Below are positions 8,938 through 17,782 of a stretch of 23,638 nt of DNA, in pieces (position 1 is the stretch's first letter; each line of letters begins with the position of its first letter). The DNA lies in NCBI GenBank assembly GCA_002391185.1, contig DGRY01000154.1, positions 1-23,638 of the forward strand, written 5' to 3'. The position numbers were made by a program, and so were the translations under genes. The notes under the pieces are model-generated. The model worked only from the letters and a program-made list of their open reading frames with translations, did no database searches and was not told the origin of the DNA. Source of the stretch: Prevotella sp. UBA4376. GTDB taxonomy: Bacteria > Bacteroidota > Bacteroidia > Bacteroidales > Bacteroidaceae.

Positions 8938-11121
8938 TTAATTAGCCATTTCTGAAAGGAATTGAATACGTACTAAACGAATTTCCTCTTCACTACAATA
9001 TTCTCCTAATTCCTCTATAGCTTCTTCGAGGTCATCTGTTTCACTCTCACTGAAATAATCATAGATATCATCTACTTTATCTTCATCATCAATATAATCC
9101 TCTATGAAATAATCAATATTCAGCTTTGTTCCACTATAAACAATAGCTTCTATTTCATCAAGAAGTTCACTAAACTCAAGTCCTAATGACGATGCCATAT
9201 CATCAAGAGCAACCTGTCTATCTATAGCTTGTATTATTCGTACTTTTATCATGCTCTTTTTAGGAACTGTACGAATGCGCATCTCCTCGGGCCTCTCAAT
9301 AGCATTATCATCACAATATCTCTTTATCAAATCTATAAAAGGCTGACCATAACGTTTTGCCTTACCACTTCCTACACCTTGTATCTGTTGCAATTCTTCA
9401 TTGTTTACAGGATACATTGTTGCCATCTGATCTAAAGACACATCCTGAAAAATAACATAGGCTGGTATCTGCAGTTTCTGCGCCATCTGCTTACGAAGAT
9501 CCTTTAACATAGCAAAAAGCTGAGGATCAAGAGCAGAAACCTGTCCTTCCACAGTCTCTCCGTCATCATAATCGCTAAACTCATTGTCTTTTACAATCAT
9601 GAAGCTCTGAGGCTCTTTCATGAAGCGTTTACCCGATGCTGTTAGCTTCAATAAGCCATAATTTTCAACATCTTTCTTGATATATCCGGCAAGAATAGCT
9701 TGACGGATAACAGGATTCCATATTTTAGGATCCTTATCCTCACCTTCACCAAATTCTTCCAGTTGATCATGCTTATGCGACACAAGATCGTCGGTTGCAC
9801 GTCCCTTAACAAATTCAATAATATACTCCTGACGGAAATTTTCTTTCACTGCCTTTATGGCTCGAAGAACAATCAATAGTTCTGGTTGGGCATCAAATTT
9901 TTGCTTTGGATGCAAACAATTGTCACAGTTACCACAATTATCCTTAGTATATTCTTCGCCAAAATAATGAAGAAGCAACTTTCTACGGCACACCGATGAT
10001 TCTGCGTAAGCCTGCGTTTCCTGCAAAAGTTGCTTACCTATATCCTGTTCCGATACAGGTTTACCTTCCATGAACTTTTCCAGTTTCTTCAAGTCTTTCT
10101 CTGCATAGAAAGCAATACAGATACCTTCACCACCATCACGCCCTGCACGTCCAGTTTCCTGATAATATCCCTCAAGACTCTTTGGTATGTCATAATGGAT
10201 AACAAAACGAACATCTGGTTTATCAATACCCATACCAAAAGCTATTGTTGCAACAATAACATCAATATTTTCCATTAGGAAATCATCCTGAGTCTTTGAA
10301 CGTGTCTGACTATCCAAACCAGCGTGATAAGCTGCAGCCTTAATATCATTAGCTTTCAACACCTCAGCAAGTTCCTCAACTTTCTTGCGAGAAAGACAGT
10401 ATATAATACCACTCTTACCCGGATGTTGCTTAATAAACTTAACAATTTGAGTATCTATATCTTTTGATTTCTGCCTTACCTCATAATATAGATTTTGGCG
10501 ATTAAAAGAACTTTTAAACTCCTTTGCATCAGCAATTCCCAAACTCCTCTTAATATCTGTCCTAACTTTATCCGTAGCTGTAGCCGTAAGAGCTATAACA
10601 GGTGCATTTCCTATCTTGTTTATTGTTGGACGGATATTTCTATACTCTGGACGAAAATCATGCCCCCATTCCGAAATACAATGAGCCTCATCTATGGCAT
10701 AAAAAGAAATCTTAGCGTCATTTTTCAAGAATTCAACATTCTCTTCTTTATTCAAAGATTCGGGAGCTACATAAAGGAGTTTGGTTTTTCGTGACTTCAC
10801 ATCCTCCATCACCTGCAGAATAGCAGATTTATTCAATGAAGAGTTAAGATAATGTGCAACTCCACTTTCTTCAGAAATACCATTTATAACATCAACCTGA
10901 TTTTTCATCAATGCTATTAATGGAGAGATAACGATAGCAGTACCATCCATGATAAGAGACGGTAACTGATAGCATAGACTCTTACCTCCTCCTGTAGGCA
11001 TCAGAACAAAAGTATCATTGCCTTCGAGTAGATTACGTATAATAGCTTCCTGATCGCCTTTGAAAGTATCAAAGCCGAAGTAATGTTTTAGTTGTTGTGT
11101 AAGATTAACTTCTTTCGCCAT
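8938..11121 (-). CDS. recQ: ATP-dependent DNA helicase RecQ
   Basis: A 727-aa 3'-5' helicase for recombination and replication-fork repair. Helicase motifs: Walker A PTGGGKS (42-48), DEAH (144-147), TATAT (179-183), and motif VI QETGRAGRDG (321-330). The RecQ zinc module uses C378, C396, C399 and C402. A winged-helix region follows (about 410-505), then an HRDC domain (about 530-603). The C-terminal extension of about 120 residues is acidic (YFSESETDDLEEAIEELG), a form seen in Bacteroidetes RecQ. It lies 104 bases downstream of clpX with no visible promoter of its own, so it may be expressed by read-through past the clpX stem-loop. Confidence 0.97.
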   Translation of the reverse strand: MAKEVNLTQQLKHYFGFDTFKGDQEAIIRNLLEGNDTFVLMPTGGGKSLCYQLPSLIMDGTAIVISPLIALMKNQVDVINGISEESGVAHYLNSSLNKSAILQVMEDVKSRKTKLLYVAPESLNKEENVEFLKNDAKISFYAIDEAHCISEWGHDFRPEYRNIRPTINKIGNAPVIALTATATDKVRTDIKRSLGIADAKEFKSSFNRQNLYYEVRQKSKDIDTQIVKFIKQHPGKSGIIYCLSRKKVEELAEVLKANDIKAAAYHAGLDSQTRSKTQDDFLMENIDVIVATIAFGMGIDKPDVRFVIHYDIPKSLEGYYQETGRAGRDGGEGICIAFYAEKDLKKLEKFMEGKPVSEQDIGKQLLQETQAYAESSVCRRKLLLHYFGEEYTKDNCGNCDNCLHPKQKFDAQPELLIVLRAIKAVKENFRQEYIIEFVKGRATDDLVSHKHDQLEEFGEGEDKDPKIWNPVIRQAILAGYIKKDVENYGLLKLTASGKRFMKEPQSFMIVKDNEFSDYDDGETVEGQVSALDPQLFAMLKDLRKQMAQKLQIPAYVIFQDVSLDQMATMYPVNNEELQQIQGVGSGKAKRYGQPFIDLIKRYCDDNAIERPEEMRIRTVPKKSMIKVRIIQAIDRQVALDDMASSLGLEFSELLDEIEAIVYSGTKLNIDYFIEDYIDDEDKVDDIYDYFSESETDDLEEAIEELGEYCSEEEIRLVRIQFLSEMAN

Positions 11122-11180
11122 ATTTTAATAGGTTATTCCACGATCACGATATTAAGGGATAGGAATTTTAGTTAGTAGTA

Positions 11181-11217
11181 TAAGTCTGCCGATAAAACCA
11201 TATCATCAGCAGACTTA
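11181..11217 (-). terminator. Stem-loop between clpX and recQ
   Basis: TAAGTCTGC (11181-11189) and GCAGACTTA (11209-11217) form a perfect 9-bp stem, with a possible inner GATA/TATC pairing in the loop. It begins 9 bases after the clpX stop codon. There is no U-run after it on the minus strand, so termination may be partial. Confidence 0.55.
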
Positions 11218-11225
11218 ATGATATA

Positions 11226-12461
11226 TTATGCAGTTTCGAGTTTCTGTAATCGAGAATTTGCAAGTTGCTCACGAGCATAATCGAGAGTCACTTCAAATTT
11301 CTTTATTCGACGAGACGGAACTTCATACATCGCATTCATCATCATCGACTCAACAATGCTTCTTAATCCACGAGCACCAAGCTTGTATTCCACAGCTTTA
11401 TCAACAACGTAATCAAGAGCATCCTCTGCAAATGTCAGTTTTATACCATCCATTTCAAAGAGCTTACTATACTGCTTTACTATTGAGTTCTTGGGCTCTT
11501 TGAGAATTCTACTCAACGCATCACGATCAAGTGGGTTTAAATAAGTTAGCACAGGCAAACGTCCGATTATCTCTGGAATAAGACCAAATGATTTCAAGTC
11601 CTGTGGGAGAATATATTGCATCAAATCATTCTTATCTATTTGACGTACATTCTGAACCGAATTATATCCAACCACGTGCGTATTCAGACGTTGAGCAATC
11701 TTTCGCTCAATACCATCAAAAGCACCACCACAAATAAACAGAATGTTTCTGGTATCAACATGGATATACTCCTGATCAGGATGCTTACGGCCACCACGAG
11801 GTGGCACATTTACAACCGTACCTTCAAGAAGTTTTAGTAAACCCTGCTGAACGCCCTCTCCACTTACATCGCGTGTAATACTTGGATTATCGCTTTTACG
11901 AGCAATCTTATCAATCTCATCAATAAATACAATTCCTCGCTGCGCAGCATTCACATCAAAATTTGACACCTGAAGCAAACGAGAAAGAATACTTTCAACA
12001 TCTTCTCCAACATATCCAGCCTCAGTAAACACAGTAGCATCTACGATAGTGAAAGGAACATCAAGCAACTTCGCTATAGTACGAGCCAAAAGAGTTTTTC
12101 CTGTTCCCGTACTACCTACCATGATAATATTACTTTTTTCTATCTCAACGCCTTCATCATCAACCGGCTGAGCCAAACGCTTATAATGGTTATATACAGC
12201 TACTGCAAGCGTACGTTTAGCTTCATCCTGCCCAATTACATATTCATCAAGATATTTTTTTATTTCCTTTGGCTTTGGAACTTTCTTGTTATTAAACTGT
12301 TCATCAGAGCTACCAGAATCACTTCTATATACTCCAGCCTCATTAGCTATCTTGTAAGCCTGTTGAGCACAATCCTCACATATATAACCATTCAAACCAG
12401 TTATAAGCAAGTGAACCTGATTTTCACCTCTGCCACAGAAACTACATTTTTTATTTGCCAT
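11226..12461 (-). CDS. clpX: ATP-dependent Clp protease ATP-binding subunit ClpX
   Basis: A 411-aa AAA+ unfoldase that feeds substrates to ClpP. The N-terminal zinc-binding domain uses C6, C9, C28 and C31. Walker A is GSTGTGKT (116-123), the pore loop GYVG (149-152) and Walker B VFIDEID (178-184). The GGRKHP region (223-228) follows. It starts one base after the clpP stop codon, so the two are translated from one message. A stem-loop follows the gene. Confidence 0.98.
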   Translation of the reverse strand: MANKKCSFCGRGENQVHLLITGLNGYICEDCAQQAYKIANEAGVYRSDSGSSDEQFNNKKVPKPKEIKKYLDEYVIGQDEAKRTLAVAVYNHYKRLAQPVDDEGVEIEKSNIIMVGSTGTGKTLLARTIAKLLDVPFTIVDATVFTEAGYVGEDVESILSRLLQVSNFDVNAAQRGIVFIDEIDKIARKSDNPSITRDVSGEGVQQGLLKLLEGTVVNVPPRGGRKHPDQEYIHVDTRNILFICGGAFDGIERKIAQRLNTHVVGYNSVQNVRQIDKNDLMQYILPQDLKSFGLIPEIIGRLPVLTYLNPLDRDALSRILKEPKNSIVKQYSKLFEMDGIKLTFAEDALDYVVDKAVEYKLGARGLRSIVESMMMNAMYEVPSRRIKKFEVTLDYAREQLANSRLQKLETA

Positions 12462-12462
12462 C

Positions 12463-13128
12463 TTATGGTTTACGCGTTAAAACTGTATCAATCATTCCAT
12501 ATTCCTTTGCCTCTTGAGATGTCATCCAATAGTTACGATCACTATCCTGCCATACCTTTTCAAAAGACTGATGAGAATGATTTGAAATAATTGTATAAAG
12601 TTCTTTCTTGAATTTCTGAATTTCACGAGCCTCGATCTCTATATCAGAAGCCTGACCTTGTACACCACCAAGAGGCTGATGGATCATAACACGACTATGA
12701 GTAAGAGCAGAGCGCTTACCTTCTTGACCAGAAACTAACAATACAGCAGCCATTGACGCTGCCATTCCTGTACAGATTGTAGCCACATCGCTCGAAATAA
12801 ACTGCATAGTATCATAAATCCCCAATCCTGCAGTAACACTACCACCAGGACTATTTATATAAATAGAAATATCTTTCCCAGGGTCAGTAGAATCAAGATA
12901 TAGCAACTGAGCTTGTAAGGTATTTGCTGTATAATCGTCAATTTCTGTACCCAAAAAGATAATACGATCCATCATCAAACGAGAGAAAACATCCATCTGG
13001 GTTACATTAAGCTGACGTTCTTCAAGAATATATGGATTAAGATACTTTGCCTGAGCTTTTACAACATCATCAAGCACCATTCCATTCATCCCCAAATGCC
13101 TAGTAGCATATTTTCTAAAATCATTCAT
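12463..13128 (-). CDS. clpP: ATP-dependent Clp protease proteolytic subunit ClpP
   Basis: A 221-aa serine peptidase forming the degradation chamber of ClpXP. The catalytic triad is Ser125 (GMAAS, 121-125), His150 (MIHQP) and probably Asp197. I chose the start at 13128 ([13 protein letters not shown]) because it matches the family N-terminus. The longer open frame to 13152 would place the AAAGGA ribosome-binding site inside the coding region. The leader contains a 7-bp hairpin and a possible attenuator. clpX follows with a one-base gap. Confidence 0.97.
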   Translation of the reverse strand: MNDFRKYATRHLGMNGMVLDDVVKAQAKYLNPYILEERQLNVTQMDVFSRLMMDRIIFLGTEIDDYTANTLQAQLLYLDSTDPGKDISIYINSPGGSVTAGLGIYDTMQFISSDVATICTGMAASMAAVLLVSGQEGKRSALTHSRVMIHQPLGGVQGQASDIEIEAREIQKFKKELYTIISNHSHQSFEKVWQDSDRNYWMTSQEAKEYGMIDTVLTRKP

Positions 13129-13154
13129 ATAAATAATTCCTTTAAATTTCAAGA

Positions 13155-13178
13155 TAAAAAACAGAGGTTATCGACCTC
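13155..13178 (-). terminator. Terminator-like hairpin in the clpP leader / end of tig transcript
   Basis: On the minus strand GAGGT-CGATA-ACCTC (13178-13164) is followed by TGTTTTTTA. The stem is only 5 bp but has a good U-run. It may end the tig message, or act as an attenuator for transcripts entering clpP. The alternative 13-bp pairing with the upstream arm (13259-13271) would strengthen it only in transcripts coming from tig. Confidence 0.5.
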
Positions 13179-13271
13179 ATTATTTTGTCTTAGCAAATAT
13201 GATGCCAAAAAAAATAAGCATCATTTTACTTTTTACTTAGACAAAGATAATAAAAAAAGTCGATAACCTCT
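13163..13271. repeat. Nested inverted repeat between tig and clpP
   Basis: The outer arms AGAGGTTATCGAC (13163-13175) and GTCGATAACCTCT (13259-13271) are perfect 13-bp inverted copies. Inside them lie an imperfect pair (ATTATTTTGTCTTAG, 13179-13193, against CTTAGACAAAGATAAT, 13236-13251) and a perfect 7-bp pair ATGATGC/GCATCAT (13199-13205 and 13218-13224) with a 12-base loop. The whole 109-base stretch could fold as one long interrupted cruciform. The left arm alone also forms a small terminator-like hairpin. Confidence 0.8.
13242..13249 (-). promoter_or_regulatory. Bacteroidetes -7 box for clpP-clpX
   Basis: The minus strand reads TATCTTTG, a perfect TAnnTTTG, inside the tig-clpP inverted repeat. 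Transcription would start near 13235, about 105 bases before the clpP start codon. The RNA would include the inner hairpin and the terminator-like hairpin but not the upstream 13-bp arm. Confidence 0.55.
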
Positions 13272-13307
13272 TTATAAAAGAAGTTTTTTTATTAAAAAAA
13301 ACAAACT

Positions 13308-14663
13308 TTATTCACTCATCATCTTGTTGAACTCATCAAGGCTAATTTCCTTCTCGTTCAACTTAACAGCCTCCTTAAGTGCTGCAGAAAGCTTAATATC
13401 GATAGCGCGCTCTACAAAGCCATCAACATTCTCACGTTTCTTAAGCATCTCCTTAGCATAGTTCTCAATATACTCATCAGGAACATTATTCATACCATAC
13501 TGAGCAAACTGTACACGAGCTGTCTCCTTTGCAGCTTCCTTAACATCCTCATCTGCAACTTTAATGTTGTGAGCCGCAACAAGCTGCTCCTTTATCAAGT
13601 GCCAAGCAAGTTCCTTGATGCTCTGCTCGTAGTTCTTCTCTACAAACTCTTCGCCCTTATCCTTATTGTTAGCCAGCATAATGCGCTTCAAGAGAGCATC
13701 AGGGAATTCAAGCTTACCAACCTTCTTCTCACAATAAGTACGAACATCCTGCAAGAACTTGAAGTCCTGATCAACAACAAGCTGCTGCTGTAAACCTTCA
13801 GCAATCTTAGCACGGAAAGCCTTCTCATCCTTAACCTCATCCTTACCGAACAAGCTATCGAACAACTCCTGATCAACAGCATGCTTAGCAAAACGAGAGA
13901 TCTCTGTAACCTGATAGCTGAAGTCAGCAGTAAGATCCTTAGCCTGCTCACGCTCAATCTTAAGAAGAGCAGCAACCTCGCTATCGTTCTCTGGATAAGC
14001 CTTCTTTGGGTTGAAAGTGATGATATCACCTGGCTTGCAACCATCGAAGAGCTTCTTCTGATCCTCAACCTTGATGTATGAAGGCATGATAGAAGCACCC
14101 TCAACAGTGATACCACCTTCCTTGGTGTTACCATTCTCATCAAGTTCACGAAGATCACCCTTCAGCATATCATTCTCCTGATAAGAATCAGCCTTTTCAT
14201 AGCTACCCATACGTGAAGCAAACATATCAACCTGACGGTCAATCAGTTCATCATCAACATTAATCTTGTAGTAGTCAATCTTATTCTTACCATTAAGTTC
14301 AATTTTGAACTCTGGAGCTACAGCAATATCAAATGTGAATGTATATGGAGCTGGTTTTTCAAGATCCTGTGCTTCCTGCTTCTCTGATGGAAGAGGCTCG
14401 CCAAGCATCTGAATTTTGTTTTCCTGCATATACTTGTAGATATTCTCACCTACGAGTTTGTTGATAGCATCCATCTTTGCAGATGCGCCATACTGTTTCT
14501 TGATAAGACCCATTGGAACCATACCAGGGCGGAAACCAGGATAGTTAGCCTTCTTACGAACATTTTTCAAAGTCTTCTCGACACTCTCCTTGTAATCAGC
14601 TTCTTCAACTGTAATGGTCAATACACCATTGATTTTGTCAGGGTTTTCAAATGAAATATTCAT
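13308..14663 (-). CDS. tig: Trigger factor (ribosome-associated chaperone and prolyl isomerase)
   Basis: A 451-aa protein that binds the ribosome exit tunnel and shields nascent chains. The ribosome-docking signature GFRPGMVP is at 43-50 in the N-terminal domain. A divergent FKBP-like middle domain covers about 150-245, and a long helical C-terminal region follows. Length is near the family norm of about 430-450. It is upstream of clpP-clpX, the same chaperone-protease order as in many bacteria. It has its own -7 box about 54 bases upstream. Confidence 0.95.
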   Translation of the reverse strand: MNISFENPDKINGVLTITVEEADYKESVEKTLKNVRKKANYPGFRPGMVPMGLIKKQYGASAKMDAINKLVGENIYKYMQENKIQMLGEPLPSEKQEAQDLEKPAPYTFTFDIAVAPEFKIELNGKNKIDYYKINVDDELIDRQVDMFASRMGSYEKADSYQENDMLKGDLRELDENGNTKEGGITVEGASIMPSYIKVEDQKKLFDGCKPGDIITFNPKKAYPENDSEVAALLKIEREQAKDLTADFSYQVTEISRFAKHAVDQELFDSLFGKDEVKDEKAFRAKIAEGLQQQLVVDQDFKFLQDVRTYCEKKVGKLEFPDALLKRIMLANNKDKGEEFVEKNYEQSIKELAWHLIKEQLVAAHNIKVADEDVKEAAKETARVQFAQYGMNNVPDEYIENYAKEMLKKRENVDGFVERAIDIKLSAALKEAVKLNEKEISLDEFNKMMSE

Positions 14664-14716
14664 CTCTGATTTTTTTGTTATTTATTATTTTTATTGATTT
14701 CGAATCTAACGGGCTG

Positions 14717-14724
14717 CAAAATTA
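14717..14724 (-). promoter_or_regulatory. Bacteroidetes -7 box for tig
   Basis: The minus strand reads TAATTTTG followed by CAGCCCGTTAG. This matches TAnnTTTG. The flanking bases are nearly the same as at the yceD promoter. Transcription would start near 14710, giving a leader of about 47 bases. Confidence 0.65.
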
Positions 14725-14809
14725 CTCATAATTAGCGAATATACCTAATATATAAGAGAAAAATTTGTTTTTTTAACCGTTTAAGACTCATTACAAGAAA
14801 AGATTCTCG

Positions 14810-15610
14810 CTATTTTCTAACCGCTTCTTCAGCCATTTCATCTTCAGCATTTGGCTTAAACTTTCGGAACACAAAGTTTTCAGAAAGATAATTTTTTCTT
14901 ACAACAGGGTTTTGAGATAATTCCTCAGGATTACCTTGAAAAAGTATTCGCCCTTCAAACAACAAATAAGCACGATCCGTAATAGAAAGTGTTTCTTGAA
15001 CATTATGATCAGTAATAAGAATACCAATATTACGATATTTCAAACGCCACACAATATGCTGAATATCCTCAACAGCAATTGGGTCTACACCAGCAAACGG
15101 TTCATCAAGCATAATAAACTTCGGATTAATAGCCAAACAACGAGCTATCTCCGTGCGACGGCGCTCACCACCCGACAATTGATCTCCCTTATTTTTACGC
15201 ACTTTATTTAAGCGAAACTCACTAATCAAACTCTCTAGTTTCTGCAATTGTTCGTCATGAGAGAGTTTTGTCATTTCGAGAACTGACATAATATTATCTT
15301 CCACACTCATCTTACGGAACACACTTGCTTCCTGTGGCAAATAACCTATTCCTGCACGAGCGCGCTTATATACAGGATAATCGGTTATTTCTTGATCATC
15401 AAGATATACATGGCCATCATTTGGCACCACCAAACCAGTAGTCATATAGAAAGAAGTAGTTTTTCCTGCTCCATTAGGACCAAGAAGGCCAACTATTTCA
15501 CCCTGCTTAACGTTGATACTAACACCATTGGCAACTGTACGTTTGCCATATCGCTTTACAAGGCCTTCGGTACGTAGTACCATTCCTTCTTTAGATGTAT
15601 TTTCGCTCAT
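14810..15610 (-). CDS. lptB: LPS export ABC transporter ATP-binding protein LptB
   Basis: A 266-aa ATPase that powers extraction of lipopolysaccharide from the inner membrane (LptB2FG complex). Walker A is GPNGAGKT (44-51), Q-loop Q93 ([17 protein letters not shown], an LptB hallmark), signature [13 protein letters not shown] (145-157), Walker [14 protein letters not shown] (165-177) and switch His202. It is about 25 residues longer than E. coli LptB, with a charged C-terminal tail. LptF, LptG and LptC are not in the window. It is divergent from mlaE with 135 bases between, and has its own -7 box. Confidence 0.95.
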   Translation of the reverse strand: MSENTSKEGMVLRTEGLVKRYGKRTVANGVSINVKQGEIVGLLGPNGAGKTTSFYMTTGLVVPNDGHVYLDDQEITDYPVYKRARAGIGYLPQEASVFRKMSVEDNIMSVLEMTKLSHDEQLQKLESLISEFRLNKVRKNKGDQLSGGERRRTEIARCLAINPKFIMLDEPFAGVDPIAVEDIQHIVWRLKYRNIGILITDHNVQETLSITDRAYLLFEGRILFQGNPEELSQNPVVRKNYLSENFVFRKFKPNAEDEMAEEAVRK

Positions 15611-15630
15611 TATTTTGTTTATTTTACGGC

Positions 15631-15638
15631 AAATTTAA
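15631..15638 (-). promoter_or_regulatory. Bacteroidetes -7 box for lptB
   Basis: The minus strand reads TAAATTTG (TAnnTTTG) followed by CCGTAAAA, 20 bases before the lptB ATG. Transcription would start near 15624, leaving a leader of roughly 13 bases. Confidence 0.6.
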
Positions 15639-15711
15639 TAAAAATACCGCTAATAACACTTATAAAAGTAAAAACTATTGTTTTTATTGCAGTTTTTTAT
15701 GGGATTTTGGT

Positions 15712-15719
15712 TACTTTTG
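15712..15719 (+). promoter_or_regulatory. Bacteroidetes -7 box for mlaE-mlaF
   Basis: TACTTTTG matches TAnnTTTG, with a TTG at 15687-15689 at about the right distance for the -33 element. Transcription would start near 15727. The ribosome-binding sequence AAGGA (15732-15736) lies ten bases before the mlaE ATG. Confidence 0.65.
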
Positions 15720-15745
15720 TACCTAACATTTAAGGATGATAAATC

Positions 15746-16504
15746 ATGTTTTTATTGAAGCTACTCGATAAATATCTCACCACACTGGGACAGTATCTCA
15801 TACTCATGGGACGCTGTTTTTCCACCCCAGAGCGTTTTAGAATGTTTTGGAAGAAATACGTGAAAGAAATGTCACAGTTAGGCATCAACTCCATAGGTAT
15901 CGTTCTATTGATATCTTTCTTTATCGGTGCAGTCATCTGCATTCAGATGAAAGTTAACATCCAAAGTCCATGGATGCCTCGCTGGGTAACAGGATACACA
16001 ACCCGTGAGATTATGCTTTTGGAATTCTCTAGTTCTATCATGTGTCTAATCCTTGCAGGTAAGGTAGGATCGAATATTGCCTCTGAATTAGGCACAATGC
16101 GAGTAACACAACAGATAGATGCCCTTGAAATCATGGGAATCAACTCTGCTTGCTATCTCATACTACCTAAAATCATGGGCTTAATTACCATCATGCCATT
16201 TTTGGTAATATTCTCTTCTGCCATGGGCACTATTGGTGCTTATGCTACAGCATATATTGGACACATGATGTCTCCCGATGATCTGACCCTAGGACTTCAG
16301 CATGCCTTCAACCAGTGGTTCGTATGGATGAGTATAATAAAAAGCATGTTCTTTGCATATATCATTGCCAGCGTCTCATCTTTTTTCGGCTATAACGTAG
16401 AAGGTGGTAGTGTTGAGGTTGGTAAAGCTTCTACTGATGCTGTAGTCTGCTCAAGTGTATTGATATTATTTAGTGACGTTTTCCTCACTCAACTGCTGTC
16501 TTAG
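15746..16504 (+). CDS. mlaE: MlaE-family ABC transporter permease
   Basis: A 252-aa inner-membrane protein of the MlaE (DUF140) family, the permease of the phospholipid-trafficking MCE/Mla system. It has about five hydrophobic segments (for example about 48-68, 95-110, 140-180, 195-220, 233-250). The conserved region LAGKVGSNIASELGTMRVTQQIDALEIMG (split over 103-131) with E-x-G-T-M-x-x-x-x-Q-I-D-A is the family hallmark. It begins an operon with the ATPase gene 12 bases downstream. The MCE-domain lipid-binding subunit MlaD is not adjacent. Direction of lipid transport cannot be read from sequence. Confidence 0.92.
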   Translation: MFLLKLLDKYLTTLGQYLILMGRCFSTPERFRMFWKKYVKEMSQLGINSIGIVLLISFFIGAVICIQMKVNIQSPWMPRWVTGYTTREIMLLEFSSSIMCLILAGKVGSNIASELGTMRVTQQIDALEIMGINSACYLILPKIMGLITIMPFLVIFSSAMGTIGAYATAYIGHMMSPDDLTLGLQHAFNQWFVWMSIIKSMFFAYIIASVSSFFGYNVEGGSVEVGKASTDAVVCSSVLILFSDVFLTQLLS

Positions 16505-16516
16505 AATAAAAATATC

Positions 16517-17290
16517 ATGATAGAAGTTAAGAATCTATATAAATCATTTGGAGAAAAAGAAGTTCTCAAAGGCATAGACTTTACCTTTGAGGATGGTAAA
16601 ACTAATCTTATCATCGGACAAAGCGGTTCCGGCAAGACTGTTCTTATGAAAAACCTTGTTGGACTATTTGCACCAACAAGAGGACAAGTACTCTACGACG
16701 GACGCAACTTTGTAGAAATGAGCAAGAAGGAAAAGGCTTTAATGCGCAGAGAGATGGGAATGGTTTTTCAAGGTGCTGCTCTCTTCGACTCACTTACTGT
16801 ATTAGAAAACGTAATGTTTCCACTTGATATGTTCTCTAAAATGAACTATAATGAGAGAATAAAAAGAGCGCAAGATTGCCTTGACCGAGTAAACCTATTG
16901 GAGGCACAAAACAAATATCCAAGTGAAATCTCTGGCGGTATGCAGAAACGAGCAGCCATAGCTCGAGCTATCGTTATGAATCCAAAATATCTATTCTGTG
17001 ATGAACCAAACTCTGGCCTTGACCCCAAGACATCCCTTGTCATTGACGAACTCTTACACAGCATCACACAGGAATACAACATGACAACAATCATCAATAC
17101 ACACGACATGAATTCCGTAATGGGCATCGGTGAAAACATCTTATTCATCTACAAGGGAGAAAAAGAATGGCAAGGCAAATCTTCTCAGGTCATGAATAGC
17201 AGTAACAAACGTCTTACTGATTTTATTTTTGCAAGCGATTTGTTGAAAGAAATGCGCCAAACTGTTCAACAAGTCAATAATAAAGAATAA
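16517..17290 (+). CDS. mlaF: MlaF-like ABC transporter ATP-binding protein
   Basis: A 257-aa ATPase paired with the MlaE permease. Walker A is GQSGSGKT (34-41), Q-loop Q85, signature ISGGMQKRAAIARAI (138-152), Walker B LFCDEPNSGLDP (159-170), and the switch region INTHDMN follows. The GMQKR version of the signature is typical of MlaF. The gene is followed by a perfect two-way terminator. Confidence 0.92.
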   Translation: MIEVKNLYKSFGEKEVLKGIDFTFEDGKTNLIIGQSGSGKTVLMKNLVGLFAPTRGQVLYDGRNFVEMSKKEKALMRREMGMVFQGAALFDSLTVLENVMFPLDMFSKMNYNERIKRAQDCLDRVNLLEAQNKYPSEISGGMQKRAAIARAIVMNPKYLFCDEPNSGLDPKTSLVIDELLHSITQEYNMTTIINTHDMNSVMGIGENILFIYKGEKEWQGKSSQVMNSSNKRLTDFIFASDLLKEMRQTVQQVNNKE

Positions 17291-17312
17291 ATTATCTGAT
17301 TTATATAACTTC

Positions 17313-17366
17313 AAAAATAATAACAAAGGCTGGATCCATAAAGAACCAGCCTTTGTTATTATTTCA
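17313..17366. terminator. Two-way terminator between mlaF and the lipoprotein gene
   Basis: AATAATAACAAAGGCTGG (17316-17333) and its exact complement (17346-17363) form an 18-bp perfect stem with a 12-base loop. The outer part of the stem is A/T-rich, giving U-rich 3' ends on both strands. The right arm includes the stop codon of the convergent lipoprotein gene (17359-17361). Confidence 0.88.
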
Positions 17367-17766
17367 TATACCACACATTCTTATGTTTTATCATCGGGAC
17401 AACAATTTGCTCACTTGTCTTATCGCCATAATTAATAAGAAGAAAAACATTTACTATCCTTGTTAACGAATCAAGATTAGCATTGTTAATCTCAACACTT
17501 TTCATTCCGCGATGTTCCTCTTTCTGCTGTCCTATAAACATCTTGGCATTAGCAACTAGTTGTTCACGATAAGAAACAGGAATAGCTTCCGGTTGATATC
17601 TCCCTGCAACAAAAGCATCATAATGCCCCATCAAAAGTTCATCATAATATCCTTTAGCTGCAATAGCAGCCAATTGGGCTTCATCAACAGTCTTGTCATG
17701 AGAACATGACAAAACTATTGAGCAAAGCATACAAATGCTGATATAAATAGTTATTATACTTTTCAT
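17359..17766 (-). CDS. Small putative lipoprotein, possibly DUF4878/NTF2-like
   Basis: A 135-aa protein with a lipoprotein signal: a hydrophobic stretch then VLSC, lipidated Cys21. The mature part (DEAQLAAIAAKGYYDELLMGHYDAFVAGRY) and the C-terminal strands (IVNVFLLINYGDKTSEQIVVPMI, ending KHKNVWYMK) resemble DUF4878/NTF2-like small lipoproteins of Bacteroidetes, but that assignment is tentative. I chose the start at 17766 because it gives the signal peptide and lies 16 bases after der. A longer frame from 17853 would overlap der and lose the signal. Its last codons lie inside a terminator stem. Confidence 0.72.
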   Translation of the reverse strand: MKSIITIYISICMLCSIVLSCSHDKTVDEAQLAAIAAKGYYDELLMGHYDAFVAGRYQPEAIPVSYREQLVANAKMFIGQQKEEHRGMKSVEINNANLDSLTRIVNVFLLINYGDKTSEQIVVPMIKHKNVWYMK

Positions 17767-17782
17767 TTCACACCCGTAGTGA

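Noticed and set aside
13129..13152. Eight extra N-terminal codons for ClpP
   Set aside because: They contain the AAAGGA ribosome-binding site, and the family begins at MNDFRK.
13688..14158. 156-codon minus-strand frame rich in Leu, Ser and Arg
   Set aside because: It is an alternate frame inside tig. Its composition reflects shifted codons, not a protein.
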